From: Bugulina stolonifera
Lineage: Eukaryota; Bryozoa; Gymnolaemata; Cheilostomatida; Bugulidae
Assembly (NCBI GenBank): GCA_935421135.1
Contig: OW285187.1
Span: 30,133,818 to 30,197,817 of the forward strand
DNA length: 64,000 nucleotides
Reading direction: 5' to 3'
A program made the position numbers and the translations under genes. How positions within the stretch are numbered: position 1 is the stretch's first letter; each line of letters begins with the position of its first letter. Positions 21,601 through 34,088 of this stretch are shown piece after piece. The notes beneath the pieces are model-generated. The model saw nothing but the letters and a program-made list of their open reading frames with translations. It did no database searches and was not told the origin of the DNA.

Positions 21601-24600
21601 TAAATGTCACAAATTGTTGTAGTATTGTATGCGTTGGTGGGGATGGTATGTTTGCTGAGCTACTGAATGGGGTGATTCGTCTTCATAATGCAAGAGTCGG
21701 TGTAAATCTGGATGACTGTAATGCCAGGTTGAGTCAACCACCTCTTAGGATAGGAGTTATTCCTGCAGGTAGAATACATGATATATATTGATATTATACC
21801 TGCATGTACATGTACATGGGCATGTGTGTACCTAACAGGCTATTTAATTATGTTATATTGCATTGACTTACTGCACTCATAAAGTTAACTCCTCTATGAT
21901 TTACTGACTACTAGAAGATTGATGGACATGTAATCAGAAATGGAAAGCAGGTGTTAATGTTAACAACCGGACATCTATTAGCTAATAACTTTAAATACAC
22001 ACTACATAAGTTGTACATAGCCTACATTACACGGTACTGTAGTATCTGAATTCTAGACAGAATATGGCGATCATCCGTTGTTTTATTGAACTAGTTGTTG
22101 TTTCTCGGCATACAGTCCGGAGAGATTGGATGCTAGCAAGTGCTGCGGTAATAAAATTTTGTATCAGCACACATGCTGTGAGCATTTTGTTTCTTCAATG
22201 GTCAATAGATGCTGAAGATGTTCTTGTTGCAGTGGTCTACTGTTTCATTTGTAGAGAGTGACAATTAGTAGGGGATAGATACAAGTACTTTGCTATAACT
22301 AATACACTGTATTATAGGGTCTACTGACACCGTGGCCTACTGCACAACTGGTATTAATGATGTTGTCACCTCAGCACTGCATATTGTCGTTGGTGATAGT
22401 ATGTCCATAGACGTCTGCTCTGTAAGGCACGGTTTCACAGGCAAACTGATACGATTCTGTGTGTCTATGTTGGGGTACGGATTCTATGGTGATGTGCTGA
22501 AAGATAGTGAGGCACTTAGGTGGATGGGCCCTGTGCGGTTAGTGTTAATTATATTCATGTACAATGTATATATACCATCATATATTACAATAGTTATACA
22601 TGTACATAGCTGTGTCCAACGCATTATGTAATGATCATGTTAGTGGGAGTTATCTCCCCTGACCTGAAGCACGCGCGTTACCCTGCTTTTGAAATGTAGA
22701 CAAAGTATTTATTTCTGCATGTAGAATTCACAGTAGTTCACTGTAATACTTTTAACCATTTTTACATACCAAACACAAAAACCAAACATTGTGACTATAA
22801 TAGTGTGTATTTTTGTAGATATGACTACAGTGGGTTTAGAACTCTTTTAAAGAATCGTTCTTACGATGCGGTGGTCAACTATTTGCCATCCCAATTACTT
22901 CAAAATGATCATCATCCTGGGCTAGAAGATGGTCTACGGTGCTACTCAGGGTGAGTTACTGATTTTACGCCGTATTACTATGTAGTATCCACTATGTGTG
23001 CCACAGCGTTGTACTAAATAGCTTAGGTAAACCAGTGCAGTAGCACATGGGCAGATATACGAGTATAGCTGATATTGCCAACTGCTATATTCATATTTTC
23101 CTTGAAGACATGAGTGTGTACTCTATACTGCTGGTTAGCATTACAGATCAATACAGCAGTAGCACATGGTTGTGCTACACCTGAGTAGTCTACTCAACTA
23201 CCGCTGCTCTACTTGTAGATGTGATGTATGTAAGTCAGCATCTCTCTTAGATCTCAATGGATCAGTTAATCTAGATAAATCATCAGTAGGTGATGCTGAC
23301 TCTAGCTTTGCTGCCGCTGCTGCTACCACTGCAGGTATGTCTTCGGTCCCTACGCTATCTGACTGTTTACCTCACCAGGTGCTATCTATATTCAGTGATA
23401 CATGGTAACACTAGTTCCATGGGGAGGTACAAAGTACTATTTATTGATAAGTGAAGAATCATATCAATATTCTTTGAAGTAGTTCATCTTGAATAAAATT
23501 TATAACATTTTACTTCTTATTAGAGCAATTAGGAGTGTGAAATAGCTTTACTACACCCTCTTTGGGCACTTGAACGATTTAAAGTACAATGGTGCCTCAG
23601 TGTTCGTAATAAAATAATTTATATAATAACGAGCGAATTCGAAAGACAATGGCCTCCTTTTTCTTCTTTCTCTGTGTTGGTGATCTAGTAACAACATAAC
23701 ATAAGCCTATTATTGTGTTCTTATAATCAGAGATGGACTATGATGACGCGTCACTTATGGAGCAGAGTATTGTGGGTAGTATGACCGACATCAGCATTGC
23801 CAGTAGACCAGTTAGCTCTCTCAGTGGTGTCTCTCCAGAAACCTGGCAGTCCGTGTCTGGCAAGTTTATAGGTGGGTGACTATGTGGTTTAGTATGAGGT
23901 GGGTGACTATGTGGTTTAGTATGAGGTGGGTGACTCTGTGGTTTAGTGGGTAACCAGTGGATGGATTGGCAGGTGAATGAGTGATGTAATGAGTGTGTGA
24001 CAGGATGATTTTGCAAGTGTGCCTAGCTCCCATTTATTGCAGTAACAATTTATGTTTCTGTTAGAGACTATTCTAGATTGGCATAGAAAATTTTCCATGA
24101 TATGGTAATACTAGATATGATAATCTGTTTGTGCTACTCCTTGAGTATCATGATTAATTTCAGGTGTGAATGCGCTAACCATTAGCTGCCGCTGTGCTAC
24201 TGTACCAGAGGGAGTGTCTCCAGCTTGTCACCTCGGTGATGGTTCCACCGATCTAGTCCTAGTGTACGATGCCTCCAGATTTGACTACCTCCGCCATCTC
24301 ATAAGAATCACTACTAAGACCTCTAGTCAAGTAAGTTAGTGTTTTTATATCGCCATCAATGATTGGCAGGTACATTGCTAGCTCATCACTTAGCAGTCAA
24401 ATAGTGAAGCAAAGTGCACATGGCACAGTTGATTATTAGAGATAATGATTTTCATATACAGTGTGTGTTGACATAATCAACATAATATACAAAGGTGTAG
24501 CTTGTGCTTGCTTGTTGTCATAAAATGCTAATAGGTTTATCATATAAGGTGTTGTCTATTTTCTTTTAGTTTGATTTTGGGTTTGTTGACGTGATGAGAG

Positions 24601-25505
24601 TAAAAGCGTTCAAGGTGAGAGTGCCAACCCAGAGTACAAATTCAACACATGGTGTACAGGCCTCCGCCTCCTTCCACCGTCTAGACAGTGACGAGAGAGC
24701 CGCTCCACAGGTCAGCAGCTGGAACTGCGACGGAGAGATTATAGAAGAACCGAATATAGACGTCAGGTACTTTATCAACTTGTAGTATAAGTACATGTAG
24801 ATACAGAAGTTTTATCTGTACGAAGCACTATAAACACTAGATGTTTCATGGTAAAAATTACTATGATATAGAGAACTCTGAAGTAAGCAGCTATTCTGCT
24901 GAACAGTAAAAGAGTATGTAGCGCATAGTCATGTGATATTTCATTGGCTGACCTTGAATAACCTAGAAATAGTCACGGCATCTCAATATCCCAACAGTTG
25001 AATGATACTCGACTTCTGCATACAGTGGTTCCTGTGGTTGTGATCCTTATTGTGGAACAATTCTACTAATCTGTATGGAGCCTTTAAATTTATATGTGAG
25101 GCGTTATAACTCATGTGACTAACACTATCACTGCATTACAGTATCACTGTATTACAGTGCCACTGTATTACAGTATCACTGTATTACAGTGCCACTGTAT
25201 TCAGTCCGTTATTAATTGATATACATATTTGCTGAGTGTGCAACGAGCCACAATGTTGATAGGTGAGGCCAGATAAACACAGTTTTCGACTAACCTCTGA
25301 AGTACCTGCATTATTACTTACCCATATTTCATTAAAGTTGGCTTGTTATGGAGTATTGTTTGTCACTCTTATGGAATGCTGCTGATTTATTCTTTGCAGA
25401 GTGCATTGTCAACTGGTGAAGCTGTTTGCTAGGGGCATTGAAAGCTACTCATCTAAGGTGGAGCAGTGTGCATCTAGTTGCATCTCATGTGCTGGAATAC
25501 TGTGA
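18630..25505 (+). CDS. CERK: Ceramide kinase, 12 coding exons
   Basis: Exons: 18630-18795, 19346-19579, 20474-20602, 20766-20829, 21623-21768, 22318-22537, 22819-22950, 23219-23334, 23731-23871, 24164-24330, 24570-24766, 25400-25505 (605 aa; human about 537). The N-terminal PH-like region ends with LHCSSSAQCALWVDTIRSLL. The diacylglycerol/lipid kinase domain starts at LLVFINPYGGKKKAKKIF (about 138) and carries the nucleotide loop VCVGGDGMFAELLNG (about 200-214), then RIGVIPAGSTD, ALHIVVGDSMSIDV and SMLGYGFYGDVLKDSE. CERK-specific marks are the C-x3-C-x2-C site (CYSGCDVC, about 362-369), HLGDGSTDL, SSWNCDGE and VHCQLVKLFARGIE. It makes ceramide-1-phosphate from ceramide and ATP at Golgi and plasma membranes. 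The C-terminus after FARGIE is about 20 residues longer and Ser/Cys-rich. A candidate AATAAA lies at 25727. Confidence 0.96.
23871..23950 (+). repeat. 27-bp minisatellite starting at a CERK 5' splice site
   Basis: The donor G|GTGGGT at 23872 belongs to the first of three consecutive 27-bp units (23871, 23898, 23925), each opening GGTGGGTGACTATGTGGTTT or a one-base variant. The donor sequence is therefore triplicated. Use of either downstream copy would read an in-frame TGA two codons past the normal junction. Confidence 0.85.
25125..25202 (+). repeat. 16-17 bp tandem repeat of acceptor-like TATTACAG units
   Basis: Alternating units TATCACTGTATTACAG and TGCCACTGTATTACAG lie in the last CERK intron, about 200 bp upstream of the final exon. 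Each unit ends in a pyrimidine-poor but AG-terminated acceptor look-alike. The real acceptor is at 25398-25399. Confidence 0.75.
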
Positions 25506-28500
25506 AGTGCTGAGGAAATTTGTTATTATGTGCTATTACACAAGTCATCATAACTACATAAAACCTATCCTACCTTATCTTAAACATAATATAAAATTAT
25601 ATATATATATGTTCATTAGTTAAAGTATTTTTGCCTATGAAAGGTTGGGTAATTTAACATCATATAATAATACTAAATATTACTTACGACAGGACGTCAA
25701 CTTTTATGTTAAAATATTGAGAAATTAATAAAGATCAATATTTCGGTTTACTATAATATATTTAAAGCGATTTTGGCAATATTAGCCCAACATCCAACTT
25801 GTACCATTCTTTGTGCTCCTTAGTAATATTCTATTAGGCCAATATTTTATATAGTTGACTGCCAGTATTAATATACTACAATGCTACTTGTAATACATGA
25901 TTAGGTGCCCGGTATAAGCAGTATTCTGTTGGCCATGTATCTCCTCTAGTGTTACATATACCAGTGTTATATAACATTATGTCTATTACAATTAGCTGTA
26001 ACAGAGTTCTGCCCTGTATCTTTCACTGAAAGAACATTTCATTAGCTTTTTGTGTTCATTTTTTTCCTGGCACTAATTTATAGATGACAAATATTTATTA
26101 TAGATAGCCTGAGGTGTTGGCTAAGGAGTTGTTATAGTTTATTTAGACTAACCATGTTTTGGGAGACTGTGTACTGCATCATGTGAATTATTTGAAGGCC
26201 AGTCTTTCATCAACTGAATATTTTTTCATCTTACAAGGTTGGCAATAAGATATGCTATTATTAGTCATTAATTTGTGCAATGATACATAGAATATAATTA
26301 TATAGACTTACGTTTTATTACTTTGTTTAGCTAAGCTGCCACTGTGTTACTTAGGAAATATCTAAATATATTTTTGCTATGATTTCTCTTAATATGCTGT
26401 GCATTGTCTTGTTGATTGCCATTTTACAACATGTTCTTGTGACTCAGCTAATCAGCTGGACTCTTCCTTGGTTGAGAATTTGGGTCCCTCACGGTTTCCT
26501 ACAGCAATGCGTTTATTAACATATATTATATATTTTTCACATGGTAACTAAAATAAACCAAATTTTAATCTGAAGCAAATTATTATTCGTGGACTTTTGT
26601 ATTTTTAAGTATTATGGCAATAATGTATCAATAATGTCTGAAAAGTGTAGTTGTGAAAAAGGAGGAGACAACTTTATATATAACTATTAATTCCCACCTG
26701 TTTACAGCTTAATTTTTGGTAAATTTGTGTTAAATTATGGAGCTGAATAGAATGCTACCATCCAGCATTGTAGCTGGATAGACTTCAAATAATTTTGTAG
26801 GTGAGTTGGAGTAATTGTCAACAATTAATTAGCCACAATGTGTGTGTGTGCTGTTACCACATGTACACCTAGATGTATATTTCATGCATGGTAATACTGT
26901 CGAAGCTTAGGTTCAAAAGAGTATTGCCTAGAATTGATCTCTCTACTTTCTAGATTAGTGGTTAGGATTGATTTCTAAACTACACCTATCCATCACACTA
27001 ATGGTGTAAAATTAAAATATTACCTGACCTAAAAACTGTCATTGTTGCAAAACCATGAATACATAGGCCAACTGTTATATACAGTACATGTACAATATTA
27101 CACATACACTGCAGTATGCAGTATGCATTTTTAAATTTAGAAAACTACTGTCATTTTGTATAATAATATACATCTTTACATGTACATGTAGAAATCTTTT
27201 TCACAAAGGAGTTGTTCAATGTTGTGTACATGCACTAGTTGGGACTACTCCGGGAGTTGCTTTCTCGTGAAGCTTTGTTCTTAAAACATGGCTCTTGTTA
27301 CTATCGCGCCGTTAGGAAATAAAACGATAGGATAGCGGATGACAAGATACTATGGTATATAGCCCAAAGCCTAGATTCCGCAATAGTTTTTTCCTATTTG
27401 GTTTTTCCTAGAGGTTAATAGTATACTGTAATATATTGTTGTAAAACGTCGTTAGAGCATAGTCTATAATAAAAAAACTGCTATCGGTAGAACTTTCCTG
27501 CAAGCGGTTATTGGTTAATTGCAGTAATACCGTATATCATTGGTTTACTTAAAACCCCAACACTCCAACCATAAATCTGATAGGCTTTGCTTTTACGAAA
27601 CTTGGACCGATTAGAAAGTCCTCATCCTCATTCTATTGATAATTCTATATTAATCTAATAATATAATAATTATAATATTAGTTTATTTTAATTTTTAACA
27701 ACTTTTTGCTAAAAAGTTTTTAGAGAACTGTTATGTAAAATGTACAGTTGTGAATCTTAAGTTGTGTAACCATCATGTTGATTTTTATAATGTTAATATT
27801 CTATAACTTAAATGACTTGACTGTTACTGTATTATAATTATTATTCTATTGAATTGTTATTGTATTGTAATTGTTTTGTTTTGTCTAACCCAAACCCATT
27901 TAATTTTCATTTTGATTTTAATGATTTTATAATAATATAATAGTGATTATAATATAAAATAATATAATAATAATTATAATAAAATATATGAATGGGAATA
28001 TCAATATGAATATGGATATGTAATGTATGAAGTAATATAAAAATAATTAACTAATAGCAATAGGGCCAGGCTTGCTACATGCATTATGATTATCTCAGAT
28101 GAGATTTGTTTTTTTTACGGATATGTGTTATCATCTTTTTTTTGCGTTGTAGCCCTTTGCACAACCGTAGGCCTTACTTGAGCAGTTCTATGCCTTCATA
28201 TAATAAACAAACTAGAAAGAAACAAATTGTAATTCAGTCTTAAAAGAGTCTAGATGACTTTCCCTCGAAGATAGATGGATTTATATTTATTATATTATTG
28301 TAAATCGTAATAATTTTTTCAATCAAAATATTGATATGACTATATCTCATTTTATTTGTAATATTAAATTGTATTTTCATTTTCATCGTATTGTTTTATA
28401 TAAAATAAAAATAATGTAATTTACCAGTTTTATGCTTTATCTAAATATTCTATTAGGATTTCCACGTTTTATGCATGAGGTACAGTCTCAGTGGCATGGG

Positions 28501-29590
28501 AATGATTTCAATTAAATAATGAACTGCAATGACCATAGATTCGGGTTATAGCTTTTCTTACCCCTTGCTTGTAATATAGGCTTTGTATATGTTGGTATTG
28601 TATACATGTAATATATATTGTTTATCGTATATATATAATTATTATGTATATTTTGTATGTAATAATTATATATAGATATATATACATTGTATATAATATA
28701 AAGTTGCATCAATGGCAAAAGTGCTCGATAAAACATGGTTAGAGCTAAATTATTACAATGAAACCAAAGTGTCCAAAACTATTTTATTACTAAGAGTTTC
28801 GTATTGAAAAACGCTCATCAGATAAAATGTTTTGAAGTGGTACAGCTTATTATACATGTATTATATATATATGTGGTGCAGCTATTGGCTATACGCATTA
28901 ATTACAGATTAGTAATATGCTGGTGGTCAAGCTGTATTTTGTAGTAGGAATTTGTAGACATGCAAGCAAACACTCTATTTTTATAAGTTCTAATTTATGG
29001 TTAAGTTGTATCAAAGAGTGTTCTGTAAGTGTAACTTCATTGGTATTCAAAGATAAACCAAGATAAATCCAATCTCACTAGTCATATGCTTACTTACTAC
29101 TGACCTAGAGACTGGTCACAGTGATATGCCTCATAATTCCTAGCTCTGACCAGTAGTCCAACCACATAGTAAACATCAATATTAATTATGTAGGCCTGAG
29201 CTGATGTAGAACTAGAAAGTGAAATGTAGGTAACATCTTTTTGTAGCTGGAATTCAGTGAAAAAATGAGGTTTCTATTTTATCGCTTAAAAGTGCTGTTG
29301 TTCAAATGGTGCTACAGACTGGTGCAATGTAAATATTGAGCAGAACTTAGCATGGCCATTGTTTGAAGGGCTCCAAATTATTCAGTGATTGTTGATGCTA
29401 ATGTTAACTTGGCATTGGGTTACACACTACCATATGTATAGACAGTATGCTGCACGAGTAGTATGATATAGTAGTGATACATACTATATACAGCCCTATA
29501 TATTATACTATATGCAAACAAATATCTCTCTGTAGTTGTGGTATCATGTGTGCTGATCAAACAGTATGAATCAGTGAATTAGTCACCACG
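25506..29590. other. Intergenic region between CERK and POU
   Basis: AT-rich, with no exon-like frame. It holds a candidate CERK polyadenylation signal at 25727-25732, TA-rich stretches at 27640-28020 and 28590-28700, and an ATAACGTCG/GGATAGCGGATGAC-containing unique segment near 27300-27480 for which I have no explanation. The POU promoter should lie close to 29590; no TATA box is apparent. Confidence 0.6.
25727..25732 (+). terminator. Candidate CERK polyadenylation signal
   Basis: The first canonical AATAAA on the coding strand downstream of the CERK stop, at 222 bases. No cleavage-site or transcript evidence is available. Confidence 0.4.
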
Positions 29591-32500
29591 ATGAATTCCA
29601 TGACTCTTGATCTTCAACCCGAGACATTCCATTCACCTTCATCTTCAGGTATAATAATTTCTATTGCTATATATTGCATGATGTAGTACATATAACGTGA
29701 TTTTACCGTATACAGGCAGATAAATACTGCATTGTGTGTGTGCGTGTGTGTCATACTTCGCAGTTTCGGAAGTGAATTAATCCTAGTTTCTTAGCACGGG
29801 GAATTAAAATTATGTACCTGTATGTATCAGTGTCTGGTTATCCTCAATTTTTCATTGCAAACATGTCATTAATTTCGTACTCTAATATTAACATAATATA
29901 ATAATATTCTATTTTAGTACTGGATTTTACGTCAGATCAAATCTATAGCCTTTCGAGTCCGTCCAATGAACGCTCACGGAAACCGGTAAATAATAATTTA
30001 ACAGACTACATGTTTTAGTATGATGTGTTAATGTATATATAGGCTATTTCACAATTGTGTGCTTCATTGTGTTTTGCTCCACCTTTGCATGTGGGGATAT
30101 TTAGCTACGAGAATTTACTACAGTTGGTTGAGTGAATGTTGTAAATTTTCTATGACATTATATACGTTCTATATGCTGAAAACAGTTAAAACCATTAATG
30201 TTCACAATTTCATTGTCTCTGACTTGTTTACTCCACAGATTCTCAACAGTGTCGAAGAATTAATTGAAGAGACAAATCGTAGCATAGACAATTCATCGGA
30301 GTCATCTCCCAACTTACTTTCCGTTGGTTCTAATATAGACAGTTATAGTAACTCACACATCACACTCATACCCCCACCTCTGCAGGGTGACGGTACCACA
30401 CACACTCTTCTACAAGATGAACACGATGGTGAGGAATCTAATGACATCCAATCTACCAATGCACCGGTTTCCACCCAACAACAGAATGAGAAAGAAAAGA
30501 TGCTGCTACAACAGCCTCTGCAGCAGCAAACTCCACAGCTGCCCCATGTTATGCCTACTATACCCATAACTATGGATAACAATATGATTCTACTACCATC
30601 ACCGCAGGTACTGCTTTGCTATGTTGAATAGTCCTGTACTTCTCTGCAGAGCACTGTTGACTTTCCTTGTTGACCTTTATAGAGTTCAAGTTCAAGTTCA
30701 AAAGTTAAGATGCATGTGTTACTGTTCAATATATAGTCAGGTGCTGTTTGTAGCCTGTGTCTATACAAATCTTATACAGCCATTTTCTGTTCCCCCAGAT
30801 GAACTATACCGGGCTCCAGCTGACAGAAGAAGATCTGCAACAGATTAATCAGCAGCTGCAGCAGAGTCTACTCCCCGCTACTACCGCAGCTCACCCTTGT
30901 GTCTTCCTTGGACCCATTGGTCCTAACCTACCAGCCCAACAGTTCATAGTACCAGCACCACCCCAGGTGAACCTTTATACTCTTTACTAGGGATATTTAC
31001 ATACTATGTAGATATTCATTTTATACGAGCAAGTACTTCTATCAAGATACTCTCCCAAGGCTACTTCTAATGGTCTCTTGGTCAAATAGTGTCATCAGTT
31101 TAGCACAAGTCATCTCATAGATTGGATAAAACTGTGATGGTCTTTGACTGTTGATTTGTTAAAAATAAATAGTGCCTCGTTGAATACAAGGTACCAGAAA
31201 CTGTTGGCATCTTATATATTTTGGTACTATAATAGTTATCATTGAACCTTGGGAGAGTATAATGGATTGGCAGTGATTGTCCTTGATAGCATATTATGTG
31301 CTATCTGTGCATTGGCCCTTCTAAGAGAGCAATGCATCACCAGCACTGCATAGTTAGAGTTGATGTTACTCCATATTTGGGCGAATTCTACTCCAATTGA
31401 GAGTATCAATCACTAGTGAATAAAAATCTAGATAACAATGACATGTGGTTAGTGGAAAAGAGATCACAACTCCAAACCTTTAACACATTACTCATAAGGG
31501 TGGACAGTGTTGGGACAGTTACTGGTTCATCGAAGGTTGTGACTATTTCATCATTAACCTTATGATAATAATACTATTGAGTTGGGTATAGAGTTTTACA
31601 CACCGCTAGATATGAATATAACATTATTTTATTACATTGTATCAGACCACTAGTAATAGGATATACAGTATAGTGTACGAGTACATGTACACTATTGTCT
31701 CGGTACATTTGCAAGAATGCTGTATGATGATGGCAGTGTGTAATGGATATAGATCATCACTGGCAGAGATCGATTACACTGGGGATGCTGTTTGTAGGGT
31801 TACTGTACATCTCAAGGAGTTATGATACCAACACTACATCCTATGACATCTGTCCCCTTACAGTCAACACCTATCAATACACAAGACCAGACCTCACAGT
31901 ATCCTACATTAGTCAATGCCAGCAAACCTACCTCTACATTAACCAAGGTTACTCCTGCAGTGCAGTATATCAAACTACATCCTAAGGTAGGTTGCTTATC
32001 CACTACCAGGGGAAAATAACTCCAAAATTTGATGATGTGTACATTATACATGTGTGTTATCATGAGGAGACAACTTTCATTCTATTGTTAGTGCTAAAGG
32101 AAAATTAACAAAATGAGTTATTGTTATTAGTCAAGCATTGGTAAGTATAGTAAGCGTGAAATGTTAATATATAGAGCAACCTAATGTATTAACATTACAC
32201 ATATACATTACACATATACATTACACATGTACATTACACATATACATTACACATATACATTACACATATACATTACACATGTACATCACACATGTACATT
32301 ACACATGTACATTACACATTCGTGTTATTTCACTGTGATGTCCACTTCTTTATTAGCAGTCAGAAGACAACATCGTTGATTTGGATGATCTGCAAAAGTT
32401 TGCTAAATACTTCAAGCAAAGAAGAGTTGAACTTGGTGAGAACGTTTGTTTGTACATTTAATATCTACACATTGTGTGCATGGAGCTTGCTGCACTGAGC

Positions 32501-33582
32501 GTCAAAGCTGTGGATTTCCAACAACTACTTGTAGACTATGATTTTTCTAGTCATGATGAGTTTTTTAGTAATCTCTTTTAATGCAATCCACAATTTGACT
32601 TGAGCTTACTCTTTGCAGGGAGAGGGAATTTACCTAGTTGGGGGAGGGGTGTTACCTAGTTGGGGGTGCTACCTAAATAGATGTGGGTTTCTCCAGGGTT
32701 ATGCATCCACTTCCTTCCAGTTTCACCACTCTAACTAAATGCATAGTTATCTCCCCTGTCACTAAACTTGACTGAGGAAATAAATAGTGCGCCGATAGCA
32801 CTTCTAGCTCTACATGTATCTACTATGTATGCAATGATCTATATTACTTGGTTTTAGGTTTCACTCAGGGTGATGTTGGTCTTGCTCTGGGTAAATGCTA
32901 TCCTAATGACTTTAGTCAAACGACAATCTCTAGATTTGAGGCTTCGAATCTCAGTCCACAAAATATGCGCAAGTTGAAACCTCTTTTGCAACGATGGCTG
33001 GAGAATCAGGAACATTCTGGAGTAATTCATCTGATATCAAATACATTTTGTGAAAAGACTTCTCCTGAACCTGCTTCACCTGATGCAAAGAAGAGAAAAA
33101 AACGAACAACTATAGAAGATAATATCAAAGATGCATTAGAAATACGTTTTCAAACGAATCCTAAACCTAACGCCAATGAATTAAGTAAGATAGCCAACGA
33201 ACATGACATAGACCGTGAAGTTGTTAGGGTATGGTTCTGTAATAGACGGCAGAGGGAAAAGAGATTGCCTAAGGTTGTGCAGTCTGTCATTGTTAATAGT
33301 ACTAGTATGTATAACTATCAGCCTGTAGTTCATGCTAGTCCAGCTGCTGTACCAGTCAGTTATAGTCAAACCACTCTAACCCTCAATAGTCAAGGAGAGG
33401 CGGATGTTAATACGAAATCTAACACAAATGCTTCAGTCAGAAAGTCAACATATGCAGAAAAGTGTACAGAGGATGCTGAATCTCATGCTGCACTCAGTGC
33501 TGCCATGGCTAGCCCACAAGGTGCTGTCTTGCATGGTTTTGTTCAACCTTTAGTGTTAAAAAACACCAATATTTGCAATTAG
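29591..33582 (+). CDS. POU-homeodomain transcription factor, nearest classes 2/3
   Basis: Exons: 29591-29648, 29918-29985, 30239-30607, 30799-30966, 31798-31986, 32357-32435, 32858-33582 (551 aa). The first 285 residues are Ser/Thr/Pro/Gln-rich with a glutamine-rich [10 protein letters not shown] patch, like the activation regions of Oct factors. The POU-specific domain (about 289-362) contains [41 protein letters not shown] and [12 protein letters not shown]. After a short linker, the homeodomain (about 388-447) opens [14 protein letters not shown] and has the recognition helix [20 protein letters not shown] proteins bind octamer-like DNA bipartitely as nuclear activators. FTQGDVGLA and [12 protein letters not shown] favour class 2, while DVGLALG and VVRVWF are also class 3-like. 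An extra exon in the 31-kb intron cannot be excluded. Confidence 0.93.
32195..32325. repeat. 13-bp tandem repeat in a POU intron
   Basis: About ten copies of CATTACACATATA/CATTACACATGTA end roughly 30 bases before the exon that opens the POU-specific domain. The array sits close to the acceptor TTTATTAG (ending at 32356). Confidence 0.9.
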
Positions 33583-34088
33583 ATTTACTATATTATAATC
33601 TCCAATCTTGCTCAGTGTGGCAATTAGTAGAGTGGTTGTAGAAACTACAGTAGTTAAAAGTAACCTTCCCGTAATAGTCTATGCACCCTCCTCTGTTACT
33701 AACAAATCCCTATAAACTGTCAGCCCCAGCAGTTGTTAAGACATAGTGTTTACTATATTTATAAATCTTATATTTTGTTAAGTAATATTGTTAGCTGTGA
33801 CATACAATGACATAAATACAAACTTTTGATACATATCTACAATGTATTATTTAGCCTATCACTGTTTCTGTATTACATGCATGCAAACACACATAGGCCA
33901 ACTGTTGAAATATGGATGCTATTTTGGAACCTTAAAACCAGTAATATTGTATTAAAAAATTACATTTAGTGGAATTTATGTACAATAAACATTTAATATT
34001 TTACAATATTGACAATAATGCTAACCACTGGGTTAACACAAAATATCTGATTGTAGTTAAAACTAAATAATATTAAACAAATATAATA
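33583..34088. other. 3' intergenic gap between convergent POU and DIDO/PHF3 genes
   Basis: About 500 bases separate the two stop codons. The only canonical AATAAA on the + strand is at 33984-33989. TTTAAT at 33992-33997 gives ATTAAA on the minus strand. If used, the two transcripts overlap at their 3' ends. Nothing else is recognised here. Confidence 0.5.
33984..33997. terminator. Adjacent candidate poly(A) signals for both convergent genes
   Basis: AATAAA for the plus-strand POU gene (33984-33989) is followed two bases later by TTTAAT, the inverse of ATTAAA, for the minus-strand DIDO/PHF3 gene. They lie 402 bases after the POU stop and about 92 bases after the DIDO stop. Assignment is by position only. 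Confidence 0.35.
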
